Shown: positions 1 to 8,373 of the stretch, piece by piece
How the letters are laid out: each line of letters opens with the position of its first letter
Position numbering within the stretch: the first letter of the stretch is position 1
Origin: Pedobacter sp. Leaf170
GTDB lineage: Bacteria; Bacteroidota; Bacteroidia; Sphingobacteriales; Sphingobacteriaceae
Direction: 5' to 3'
Assembly (NCBI RefSeq): GCF_920984665.1
Contig: NZ_CAKLBP010000006.1
Span: 248,001 to 312,000, forward strand
Length of the DNA: 64,000 bases
Notes under the pieces: model-generated
The model's database searches: none
What the model was told of the DNA's origin: nothing
Seen by the model: only the letters and a program-made list of their open reading frames with translations
Program-made: the position numbers and the translations under genes

Positions 1-1097
1 GATGCTGGTAGTTTGCCAGAAATAACTGATTCATAAAACTCATCAAGCGCATAAGTTGTTCCGTCTTTAGTTGGTGTATCCAAAATCGGGATTCCACCAT
101 CTTTATTTACCACGATTTTTGTTGCTCCGGTAACGCCATCAACAATACCTAATTCTTTTTTAGTTTGTTGTTCCGGATAAAAAATCCCGGTATCGGTAAG
201 CAATGATACAGAACCTTTGGTGCCTTTAATTTTGAAGAGATAACCATCATGAGCATTACCACAAGTAGCACCGAAATTGCCAATCATACCTGCCTTTTCA
301 TACCTAAGCATGGTTTGAATATTATCGTAAGTTTCTCTACCATCTTTAAAAACGTCAATTCCGCCTGTTCCGGTAATTACATCAGGCTGTGTTTCAAAAG
401 CCCAATTGATAAAATCTATTTGATGGGAAAGTAACTCGGCTGCTAAGCCACCAGAATATTCTTTGTACATACGCCAGTTAATCTGCCTTTCTAGTTTCGG
501 GTCGTTAACTTTTCTACGCCAGTTTCCATTTCTATCCCAACGGCAATCTACCTGAGAAACTTCGCCCAAATAACCACTTCTTATCATATCTTTTACCTTA
601 AAATATAGTGGCGAATAACGATACTGGTAGCCCACCTGATAAACTTGTTTTGGATGTTTTAAAACCAAACTCCGCAACTCCAAGGCCTGTGCGATGTTGT
701 AAGTCATGGTTTTTTCTACATAAATATGTTTACCGGCCAAAACTGCATCTTTGGCGATGTGAAAATGCTCACTTAAAGGCGTTGCGATAAATACTGCATC
801 TATATTTTTATCGTCTAAAATCTGCTTATAGTTTTTAATGGCTTTAGCCGATGCTGGTACGTATTTCTTGGTTTCATCTAACCTAAAATCTAAAACATCG
901 CAATAAGCAACGATATTAAACTTTGCTGGCATCGATTTAATTACAGACAAAACACCCTTGCCCCTATCACCGCAGCCAATCATTGCAATATTGATTATTT
1001 TTTCGCGGTTTAAACTGAGCTTTGCAACTGCAGCATCGGCCACAAGTAAACCTGAACTGAACAAAGCTGATTTTTTAATAAACGAACGGCGGTGCAT
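1..1097 (-). CDS. Gfo/Idh/MocA family oxidoreductase, Tat-exported, 3' end cut by window edge
   Basis: Reading leftwards from ATG at 1097 gives about 365 residues before the window ends, so the C-terminus is missing. Residues 3-11 (RRSFIKKSA) form a twin-arginine export signal followed by a hydrophobic stretch. A Rossmann NAD(P)-binding motif (IAMIGCGDRG) lies at about 37-46, and EKTMT takes the place of the usual EKP motif of the family. Such enzymes oxidise or reduce sugars and cyclitols with a nucleotide cofactor, and exported Bacteroidota members often work on glycosides. The next genes upstream on this strand are a DUF1080 protein and a second Gfo/Idh/MocA enzyme, about 470 bases away, so a shared pathway is likely but co-transcription is unproven. 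The family is clear; the substrate is unknown. Confidence 0.9.
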   Translation of the reverse strand, partial: MHRRSFIKKSALFSSGLLVADAAVAKLSLNREKIINIAMIGCGDRGKGVLSVIKSMPAKFNIVAYCDVLDFRLDETKKYVPASAKAIKNYKQILDDKNIDAVFIATPLSEHFHIAKDAVLAGKHIYVEKTMTYNIAQALELRSLVLKHPKQVYQVGYQYRYSPLYFKVKDMIRSGYLGEVSQVDCRWDRNGNWRRKVNDPKLERQINWRMYKEYSGGLAAELLSHQIDFINWAFETQPDVITGTGGIDVFKDGRETYDNIQTMLRYEKAGMIGNFGATCGNAHDGYLFKIKGTKGSVSLLTDTGIFYPEQQTKKELGIVDGVTGATKIVVNKDGGIPILDTPTKDGTTYALDEFYESVISGKLPA

Positions 1098-1189
1098 AAT
1101 AGAAAAATAATCTGTTTTTAGTTGATAGCTAATTGTAAATATAAGTTTTTGGAGCGCAACGATTTGTAATTCTTGATTTTTTAATCGTC

Positions 1190-1256
1190 CGTCATTGCGA
1201 GGCACGAAGCAATCTATCATATATTCTCAGAGATTGCTTAGTGCCTCGCAATGACG
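1190..1256. repeat. REP-like palindrome, family A, copy 1
   Basis: Two 26-base arms (CGTCATTGCGAGGCACGAAG... and its complement) surround a 15-base loop, with a single mismatch between arms. A second copy lies at 2951-3009 and a degenerate half copy near 23257. It lies between genes and no T-tract follows, so it is a dispersed repeat rather than an ordinary terminator. Confidence 0.85.
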
Positions 1257-1349
1257 TAATGTTGAGCAGGGCTTTAGCAAAAAAAGCGTTAATTGTAAAC
1301 CCGATAGCAGCGAAAATCTTTTTAAATAAGCGCTAACCTTTAATATACC

Positions 1350-1412
1350 TTCATTCTGAGGAACGAAGAATCTCTTTGATAGTTGTAGATTCTTCGTTCA
1401 TCAAAATGACAG
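1350..1412. repeat. REP-like palindrome, family B
   Basis: Imperfect inverted repeat with arms around AACGAAGAATCT and AGATTCTTCGTT and outer TCATT/AATGA ends. It resembles family A in size and in its TCATT...AATGA termini but differs in core sequence. The rest of the gene-free stretch 1098-1568 shows no supportable gene. Confidence 0.7.
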
Positions 1413-1568
1413 AAGTTATTTAAAAAATTGCAGCGAATAGCGGGACTGTAGTCTGCCATGAAGCGGCTGACATTCATTTTCAAAAAAAAATACTAAAAAC
1501 AGACCTATTTATCGAATCGGGTTTTAAAACACTCGATAAACTCAGATTACCAATTCGCCAAAGTTATG

Positions 1569-2936
1569 CTACTTTAAGGTTTTAATTTTGATGGTTCTAA
1601 AATCTACTTTGTTACCATGATCTTGAAGTAAAATATGTCCTTTAGCGGCCTGTCCAAAGTTTTCCCAATCTTTATACTTACTTATGGCAACCAATTTTTT
1701 AAATTCTTCTGAACCACGAACATATTCTAAAACTTTAACCCCATTTAAATAATGCTCTACTTTATTGTTAGGATAAACCACTAATCGAGCATTATTCCAA
1801 CTGCCTATCGGGCGAAGATAACGTGGCTCTTTTTTAGCGGTAATTAAATCGTAAAGTGAGGCCAAAGTACGATTACCATCTCTGCCAAGTTTAGCATCCG
1901 GATGCAAAACATCATCTAAAACCTGATATTCCAGACCAATTGCCGAACCTGCGCTTTTCTCATTTAAGGTTACAAAATATTTAACCCCGCTATTTGCGCC
2001 GGGCGTAAGCTTAAATTCGAAAGACATATCAAATGCAGAAAATTCTTCTTTTGTTACAATATCGCCACCGTTTGTAGATTCTGCACCACCAGATGGCTCG
2101 ACACTAATTACGCCATCAGCAATTTTCCAGCCCTTTGCCGGAAATGTAGTTTTGTGTGCGGCAACCCAACCGTTGCTCGTTTTACCATCAAAAAGCAATT
2201 TATAGCCTTCAGATTTTTCGTATTGTGATAAAGCATTTGGCGTTAAATTAACGGTGTAAATCCCTTTTGGGAATGCTTTTGGCTTTAAATTTTCGGTTTG
2301 AATATTGATGTTTTTGAAATAAACCTTTTTGCCATCGTTGCTCAATTCATTTCCAATTCCATGTACCTGCAAACCTATAAAGCCAGATTTATCCAAAGTA
2401 TCGATTACGTAAGCTACAGGTTTTCCATTAACCCAGGTTTTAAGTTCGTTACCAATGTTTTCTATGCGGTAATGATTAAAGTCATTCCTTTTGTAAAGTG
2501 GTTTTGCATCCGGATTTAACTCTAAAGGATAAAGCCATAGCCTACGTGCTTCATCGTAAATACCGCCCGTCCATGCTCTTGGCGCAGGGTCTATTTCCAT
2601 TTGCCTACCATAAACCAAACCTTTTCCGTTGTTTCCTTCTGGCTTTATATGGCTACGGGTTTGGATGCCCGAATTTGTAGTTTCTCCTTCAAGCTTAACA
2701 TCAAGCTCGAGAATAAAATCGCCGTATTCTTGTTCGGTAATCAGAAAAGAATTTGGCGTTCCTTTTGTCATGGTGCCAACAATTGCACCTTCTTCTACTT
2801 TATAAGGCGCTGCACCCGCAACGGCTTTCCAACCATTTAAAGTTTTACCATCAAAAAGCGGCTTTGATTTTTGCGCAAAGGCTGATAAACTAATTAATGA
2901 AAGGGTTAAAATGCTATATTTTTTTATGTTGAACAT
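1569..2936 (-). CDS. Secreted protein with two DUF1080 (3-keto-disaccharide hydrolase-type) domains
   Basis: ATG at 2936 is chosen because it begins a clean signal peptide (MFNIKKYSILTLSLISLSAFAQ); an in-frame ATG further upstream would run through a palindromic repeat. The 455-residue product has two LamG-like DUF1080 modules, at about 25-215 and 245-455, each opening with an LFDGKT.NGW motif. DUF1080 (PF06439) proteins are concanavalin-like folds, some of which cleave 3-keto-glycosides made by Gfo/Idh/MocA oxidoreductases. The neighbour 85 bases upstream on the same strand (3022-4377) is such an oxidoreductase, which supports a shared 3-keto-sugar route. Substrate is unknown, and one of the two modules could be a binding domain only. 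Confidence 0.85.
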   Translation of the reverse strand: MFNIKKYSILTLSLISLSAFAQKSKPLFDGKTLNGWKAVAGAAPYKVEEGAIVGTMTKGTPNSFLITEQEYGDFILELDVKLEGETTNSGIQTRSHIKPEGNNGKGLVYGRQMEIDPAPRAWTGGIYDEARRLWLYPLELNPDAKPLYKRNDFNHYRIENIGNELKTWVNGKPVAYVIDTLDKSGFIGLQVHGIGNELSNDGKKVYFKNINIQTENLKPKAFPKGIYTVNLTPNALSQYEKSEGYKLLFDGKTSNGWVAAHKTTFPAKGWKIADGVISVEPSGGAESTNGGDIVTKEEFSAFDMSFEFKLTPGANSGVKYFVTLNEKSAGSAIGLEYQVLDDVLHPDAKLGRDGNRTLASLYDLITAKKEPRYLRPIGSWNNARLVVYPNNKVEHYLNGVKVLEYVRGSEEFKKLVAISKYKDWENFGQAAKGHILLQDHGNKVDFRTIKIKTLK

Positions 2937-2950
2937 TTTTCTAGTGTTTT

Positions 2951-3009
2951 CGTCATTGAGAGGCACGAAGCAATCCATTAAAGAGATTGCTTCGTGACCC
3001 GCAATGACG
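2951..3009. repeat. REP-like palindrome, family A, copy 2
   Basis: Inverted repeat with arms CGTCATTGAGAGGCACGAAG... and ...CTTCGTGACCCGCAATGACG, with more mismatches than copy 1. It sits between the oxidoreductase stop (3022) and the DUF1080 start (2936), inside a likely operon, so it would form a hairpin in the intercistronic mRNA. Confidence 0.85.
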
Positions 3010-3021
3010 ATGTTTTATATA

Positions 3022-4377
3022 TTAATATTTAAAAACTTTTCCGTTAGCAATTACTTCTTGCTTGCCTTCATCAAAAACTGCTTTTGCGCCTGTACGAACC
3101 GCTGCATTAGTCATGATGTTTGCAATTGAATGTGAATAACCAGCTTCTACAGGTGCATTTGGTGTTTTACGACTACGAACGCATTCCATCCAATTTCTCA
3201 TGTGACCGGAAGTTAGTGCGTCGCCACCCATATTTGCGCCAGTTGCAGCTTTTATTTCCGATTTACTTAAATCTAATTCTGGCAAGAGATTGGCTTTCAT
3301 ACCCATCGCGGCAGCTTCTCCTTCTCTTAAACCACCTTTTGGAGATATTTTATTGGTGATTAAATTTAATTCACCACCGTTAGAATAGTAAACTTCGCCA
3401 GTATCGCCAACGCTATTTTGCATTCTCGATGTGAAGGTAACCTGAAATCCATCTTCTGAATTTGGCTGACCGTAATCAAAAACGGCTACCATCGAATCCC
3501 AGTTTCTACGTCCATCTTTCCAGGTGTAAATTCCGCCGTTTGCAACCACACTTCTTGGGTGTTTTAAATTGGTAAACCAATGTACGGTATCAATTTGGTG
3601 CGACATCCATTGACCAGGCATACCAGAAGAATATGGCCAAAACAATCTATATTCTAAATATTTCCGAGGGTCGAATGCTTCATTCGGACGATTTAACAAA
3701 AACCTTTTCCAATCTATATCTTCTTCCTTTAATTTGGCCACCAATTCCGGCCTGCGCCAACGGCCAGGTTGATTCACATTCCAAACTAAATCCACGGCGG
3801 TAATCGGTCCAAACTTTCCCTCCTGAATAAATTTAGCAGCGTTTGCATAGTTTTCTCCACTTCTACGCTGAGAACCAATCTGAACAATTCTATCTGTAGC
3901 TTTAACAGCTTTGAGTGCGGCTTTTGCATCGTCCATTGTTTCGGCAAAAGGTTTTTCTACGTAAGCATCGCAATTGGCTTTAACGGCTTCGATGGTATGT
4001 AAAGCATGCTGAAAATCGGCTGTGCTAATAATTACTGCATCTAAATCTTTGGTTGCATAAAGCTCGTCGTTATTTCTGCAAGCCTTTATATCATGTCCGA
4101 GTTTTTCTTTTAAATGTGCGATACCTAAATCTCTACGGTAATTCCATAAATCTGAAAGCCCAACAATATCAAAGTTTAATTCTTTGTTGTGATTCAAAAA
4201 ACAAGGTAACAGTGTATCTTTAAAACGGTCGGAAAAACCGACTACGCCTACTCGAACACGGTCGTTTGCACCAATAATTCGACCATAGCTTTTTGCGCTC
4301 ATGCCCATTGTACCGGCGTAAGTCGCCGCAGCAAATACAGCCGATTGCTTTATAAATTTTCTTCTGGAGTTTTCCAT
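3022..4377 (-). CDS. Gfo/Idh/MocA family oxidoreductase, Tat-exported
   Basis: 451 residues. Residues 5-13 (RRKFIKQSA) and the following hydrophobic run form a twin-arginine signal. The Rossmann motif VRVGVVGFSDR is at about 41-51 and the family motif EKPFAE follows in the middle of the N-terminal domain. The C-terminal half, with YRLFWPYSSGMPGQWMSHQ, is typical of Bacteroidota exported members. It should be folded with its NAD(P) cofactor before export and oxidise a sugar or glycoside in the periplasm. It is followed by the tandem DUF1080 gene after 85 bases containing a palindromic repeat. Together these suggest a 3-keto-glycoside pathway: oxidation here and cleavage by the DUF1080 protein. 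This is inferred from family knowledge, not shown by the sequence. Confidence 0.92.
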   Translation of the reverse strand: MENSRRKFIKQSAVFAAATYAGTMGMSAKSYGRIIGANDRVRVGVVGFSDRFKDTLLPCFLNHNKELNFDIVGLSDLWNYRRDLGIAHLKEKLGHDIKACRNNDELYATKDLDAVIISTADFQHALHTIEAVKANCDAYVEKPFAETMDDAKAALKAVKATDRIVQIGSQRRSGENYANAAKFIQEGKFGPITAVDLVWNVNQPGRWRRPELVAKLKEEDIDWKRFLLNRPNEAFDPRKYLEYRLFWPYSSGMPGQWMSHQIDTVHWFTNLKHPRSVVANGGIYTWKDGRRNWDSMVAVFDYGQPNSEDGFQVTFTSRMQNSVGDTGEVYYSNGGELNLITNKISPKGGLREGEAAAMGMKANLLPELDLSKSEIKAATGANMGGDALTSGHMRNWMECVRSRKTPNAPVEAGYSHSIANIMTNAAVRTGAKAVFDEGKQEVIANGKVFKY

Positions 4378-4555
4378 TTGAGGATTTTAGGTTTAGAATC
4401 TGATTAGAAAGTGCTCATAACATTAAACGTTTTAGCATCGTTCAATTTTACCAAAATATGATTTTTAGTTGATAGATTTAATAGGTTTTGGTAACATTTT
4501 AGAAACGGTGACACATGGGAAAGACTAGAAAACCTACACTTGTGAGGCTTAAAAG

Positions 4556-5332
4556 AACCTCACCCTTTGAAAGGTGGAAATTATTGAAACTTTAGTGAAT
4601 CCCTCTCCTTGAAGAGAGGGAAACGAAGGCTTGTGGTTGAAACCCTGATTTATAAAAACGAACCAAAAATCCGGCTCTTCAAGGAGAGGGAGCGCAGCAA
4701 TTTGCCTGACCAAAAACATTAGTAGGGTGAGGTTATTAAGAAGGCTTTAAAGAACCTCACCCTTTGAAAGCAAGAAATATCGAAACGTTTGTGCATCCCT
4801 CTCCTTGAAGAGAGGGAAATAAAGGCTTATGGTTTAAACCCAGGTTCGAAAAACGGAACTCAAATCCCTCTAACTCAAATCCCTCTCTTCAAGGAGAGTG
4901 AGCGGAGCAATTTGCCTTACCACAAGCGTTGATAGGGTGAGGTTATTGAGAGGGCTGTAAAAACCTCACCCTCTGAAAGGTAGAATTATTGAAACTTTAG
5001 TACATCTCTCTCCTTGAAGAGAGGGAAACAAAGGCTTGTGGTTTAAACCCAGGTTCGAAAAACGGAACAAAATCCCTCTCTTAAAGGAGAGGGAATGTAG
5101 CAATTTGCCTAACCACAAACATTAATAGGGTGAGGTTATTAAGAAGGCTTTAAAAACCTCACCCTTTGATAGGTAGAAATTATTGAAACTTTAGTGCACC
5201 CCTCTCCTTGAAGAGAGGGAAATAAAGGCTTGCGGTTTAAACCAGAATCTGAAAACCGGAACTCAAATCCCTCTCTTCAAGGAGAGTGAGCGGAGCAATT
5301 TGCCTAACCACAAACATTAATAGGGTGAGGTT
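4556..5332. repeat. Tandem array of four ~180-base fold-back units
   Basis: Units lie at 4556-4734, 4753-4944, 4962-5137 and 5155-5332, separated by about 17-18 bases. Each begins AACCTCACCCT and ends AGGGTGAGGTT, its own complement, and carries an inner inverted pair CCCTCTCCTTGAAGAG and CTCTTCAAGGAGAGGG, so each can fold into one long hairpin. Unit 2 also has a short internal duplication (AACTCAAATCCCTCT twice). No coding frame is kept across units. The array fills the gap between the Gfo/Idh/MocA start (4377) and the valS stop (5352). The 4378-4555 part shows nothing else. Confidence 0.9.
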
Positions 5333-5351
5333 AAAAAATAATCCATTAAAT

Positions 5352-8063
5352 CTATCCTAGCATTGCTAAGCTTTCTTCAATAATTTGAATTTTTGCTTCA
5401 GCATCAGCTTTTTTATTGCGTTCATTCTCAATAATTTCCGGCTTTGCATTTTGAACAAAACGTTCATTGCTGAGTTTAGCATCAACAGATTTTAAGAAAC
5501 CTTGCAGATAAACCAAATCAGCATTCAATCGAATGCGTTCTGCATCAACATCAATATTTTGGGTTAGTGGAATAAAAAATTCATCCTTACCGGCCATAAA
5601 TGTTGCCGCACCTGCAACTTTATCAGTTACAATTTCAGCTTCAGAAACATTAGCGAGTTTGTAAACAACGTTTAACCATTTTTTGTAGTCAATATCAGAG
5701 TTTACTTTCAAACTTAATGGCAACGCCTCTTTTGGCGAAATTTGTTTCTGGTTACGTACATTTCTAATTTCTGCCACAACAGTTTTAATAACTTCAGCAT
5801 CTTTTAGCAATTTATCATCAATCGCACCACCTTTAGGGTATTCTGCTACGATACAGCAATCCATTTCACCGCGTTCTGCAAATAAATCATCATGCCATAA
5901 TTCTTCCGTTAAGAAAGGCATATTCGGGTGTAATAATTTTATAATTTGCTCAAAAAAGCCAATCGTAGCTTTATAACTTTCTGCATCAATTGGTTGCTGA
6001 TATGCCGGCTTAACCATTTCTAAATACCAGGCACAGAAATCATCCCAAACCAATTTATAAGTAGTCATTAATGCCTCAGATAAACGATATTGCTTAAAGT
6101 TGGCTTCAATTTCTACCAAAGCTTCGTTAAAACGGCTCTCGAACCAAGAAATCGCTTGTTTGTTTGGGTTTTCTAATTTTTCATCAACTTCCCAACCTTT
6201 AACCAAACGGAAAGCATTCCAAATTTTCGAAGCAAAATTACGCCCTTGTTCGCAGTAACTTTCATCGAACATTAAATCATTTCCTGCCGGAGATGACATC
6301 AACATACCAACGCGAACAGCATCTGCACCATATTTCTCAATTAATCCAATCGGGTCAGGAGAATTACCTAACGATTTAGACATTTTACGACCTAATTTAT
6401 CGCGAACAATACCGGTTAAATAAACATTTGTAAATGGTTTTTTACCCATAAACTCATGCCCGGCCATAATCATACGTGCCACCCAGAAAAACATAATTTC
6501 TGGTGCGGTAACCAAATCATTTGTTGGATAGTAATAATTTATATCCTTATTATTTGGGTCTTTAAATCCATCGAAAACCGAAATTGGCCACAACCACGAT
6601 GAAAACCAGGTATCCATAACATCTTCATCTTGCTTAATAAAAGGCTCTAATTGATGCTTAAAGCCAGCCTTTTCAGTTTCCGAAGAGTTTTCATCCAAGT
6701 GTTTTTTCTTCCAGAATTCTTCTAAAGCCTCATCTTTAGTTTTTGCGACAACCCAATTTCCTTTATCATCGTACCAAGCCGGAATTTGTTGTCCCCACCA
6801 AAGCTGGCGAGAAATGTTCCAATCGCGAACATTTTCCATCCAATGGCGGTAAGTATTTTCAAATTTATTCGGAATCAGGTTTACATCACCATTCAAAACA
6901 TCAGCCAAAGCCGGTTGCGCCAGTTCTTTCATCTTCACAAACCATTGCATAGAAAGTTTTGGTTCAATAGCTGCATCAGTACGTTCTGAGAAACCAACCT
7001 GCGATTTATAGTCTTCAACTTTTTCTAAATGACCAGCCTCATCCAACAATTTAGCAATCTTTTTACGGGCAACAAATCTATCTTCACCCACTAAAATAAC
7101 AGCCAACTCATTTAAGGTTCCATCATCATTTAAAATATCTGTAACTGGCAAATTATGTTTAACGCCTAATTCATAATCGTTCAAATCATGTGCGGGCGTA
7201 ACTTTTAAACATCCTGTACCAAACTCAATATCAACGTATTCATCCTCAATAACCGGAATTTCATGGTTAACAAGCGGCACAAAAACCTTTTTACCTTTCA
7301 AGTGCGTAAAACGTTCATCATTCGGATTTATACAAATTGCAGCATCAGCCATAATTGTCTCCGGACGAGTAGTTGCAACAGTTAGAAAGGTAGAAGGTTC
7401 TGGGTTTAAGGCTGAGGGTTGACCATCCTTCGCAATATGCCTTTCGCCTTTTACCTCATACCTGATGTAATACAATTTCTGATTTACTTCTTTACGGATA
7501 ACTTCCTCATCAGAAACAGCTGTTTTACCAGCCGGGTCCCAGTTTACCATACGTATACCACGATAAATCCAGCCTTTTTTATATAAATGGATAAACGAAT
7601 CGATTACCGCTTCCGATAAATCTTCCTCCATTGTAAAACGCGTACGGTCCCAATCGCAACTCGCACCCAATTTCTTCAATTGCTCTAAAATAATACCGCC
7701 GTATTTTTCCTTCCATTCCCAGGCATATTTCAAAAATTCTTCACGAGAAAGGTCTTTTTTATTGATGCCTTGCTCCTTCAACATCGCTACAACTTTCGCT
7801 TCAGTAGCAATCGAGGCATGGTCAGTACCAGGAACCCAGCAAGCATTTTTTCCCTGCATACGAGCTTTTCGAATCAAAACATCCTGAATGGTATTGTTCA
7901 GCATGTGCCCCATGTGCAGCACTCCGGTAACATTTGGCGGTGGAATTACAATAGTGTAAGGCTCACGCTCATCAGGTTCTGAGTGAAAAAATTTTTTCGA
8001 TAGCCAATAGCTATACCATTTATCTTCTGTTTCTGCAGGATTGTACTTGGTGGAAATGCTCAT
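5352..8063 (-). CDS. valS: Valine--tRNA ligase
   Basis: 903 residues, a usual bacterial length. A class I synthetase that charges tRNA-Val in the cytoplasm. The HIGH-type signature appears as HMGH after PPPNVTGVL at about 40-53, and the KMSKS loop as GRKMSKSLGNSPDP around residue 545. The editing domain (TTRPETIMADAAICINP) sits between, the anticodon-binding region follows, and a C-terminal coiled-coil tail (from about residue 830) matches the valyl arm. The start ATG at 8063 follows a -7-like box by about 30 bases. No neighbour on the same strand is close, so it is probably a single-gene unit whose 3' end runs towards the fold-back array. Confidence 0.98.
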   Translation of the reverse strand: MSISTKYNPAETEDKWYSYWLSKKFFHSEPDEREPYTIVIPPPNVTGVLHMGHMLNNTIQDVLIRKARMQGKNACWVPGTDHASIATEAKVVAMLKEQGINKKDLSREEFLKYAWEWKEKYGGIILEQLKKLGASCDWDRTRFTMEEDLSEAVIDSFIHLYKKGWIYRGIRMVNWDPAGKTAVSDEEVIRKEVNQKLYYIRYEVKGERHIAKDGQPSALNPEPSTFLTVATTRPETIMADAAICINPNDERFTHLKGKKVFVPLVNHEIPVIEDEYVDIEFGTGCLKVTPAHDLNDYELGVKHNLPVTDILNDDGTLNELAVILVGEDRFVARKKIAKLLDEAGHLEKVEDYKSQVGFSERTDAAIEPKLSMQWFVKMKELAQPALADVLNGDVNLIPNKFENTYRHWMENVRDWNISRQLWWGQQIPAWYDDKGNWVVAKTKDEALEEFWKKKHLDENSSETEKAGFKHQLEPFIKQDEDVMDTWFSSWLWPISVFDGFKDPNNKDINYYYPTNDLVTAPEIMFFWVARMIMAGHEFMGKKPFTNVYLTGIVRDKLGRKMSKSLGNSPDPIGLIEKYGADAVRVGMLMSSPAGNDLMFDESYCEQGRNFASKIWNAFRLVKGWEVDEKLENPNKQAISWFESRFNEALVEIEANFKQYRLSEALMTTYKLVWDDFCAWYLEMVKPAYQQPIDAESYKATIGFFEQIIKLLHPNMPFLTEELWHDDLFAERGEMDCCIVAEYPKGGAIDDKLLKDAEVIKTVVAEIRNVRNQKQISPKEALPLSLKVNSDIDYKKWLNVVYKLANVSEAEIVTDKVAGAATFMAGKDEFFIPLTQNIDVDAERIRLNADLVYLQGFLKSVDAKLSNERFVQNAKPEIIENERNKKADAEAKIQIIEESLAMLG

Positions 8064-8092
8064 GAAAAATTATTCAATATCAATTTGAGCTG

Positions 8093-8100
8093 CAAAAATA
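8093..8100 (-). promoter_or_regulatory. Candidate valS -7 promoter box
   Basis: TATTTTTG on the minus strand matches the Bacteroidota -7 consensus TAnnTTTG and lies 29 bases before the valS ATG. No TTTG -33 box was seen at the ideal 19-20 base spacing, so confidence is moderate. Confidence 0.5.
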
Positions 8101-8360
8101 CGTTTTTAAGGGCAAAATTTAAAGTGCAAATCATTTGAAAAGCAAGTCCAGTATTCCATTTTAACGTTAGTCCTGCTTTCATTCAAATCTTTTTGCGATT
8201 GGAAGTTTAAGCCTTTAAAATACCTGCAACAAAAAGTATTTCCACTGCAATCAGGTTTAGTTAACTAAAACCAGTACTCAAAACTCAAGCAACACCTTTC
8301 CACCGCCCAAATCTTGATACCTAATACTAAATACTTGATACTAACTAAATACTAATTCAT
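8101..8360. other. Gene-free spacer between divergent valS and dihydroorotase genes
   Basis: No gene recognised. Near its right end CTTGATAC occurs at 8313-8320 and again at 8334-8341, each inside a similar CTAATACTAAATA-like context, giving a short two-copy direct repeat with 21-base spacing just upstream of the dihydroorotase promoter. It could be an operator or chance low-complexity sequence. Confidence 0.4.
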
Positions 8361-8368
8361 TACCTTTG
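8361..8368 (+). promoter_or_regulatory. -7 promoter box of dihydroorotase gene
   Basis: TACCTTTG fits TAnnTTTG exactly and ends 5 bases before the ATG at 8374. Transcription would start at or next to the start codon, predicting a leaderless or nearly leaderless mRNA. Confidence 0.65.
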
Positions 8369-8373
8369 AAACC

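Noticed and set aside
4556..5332. Repeat array considered as a CRISPR
   Set aside because: Units are about 180 bases with ~18-base similar spacers, internally palindromic, and no cas genes are near.
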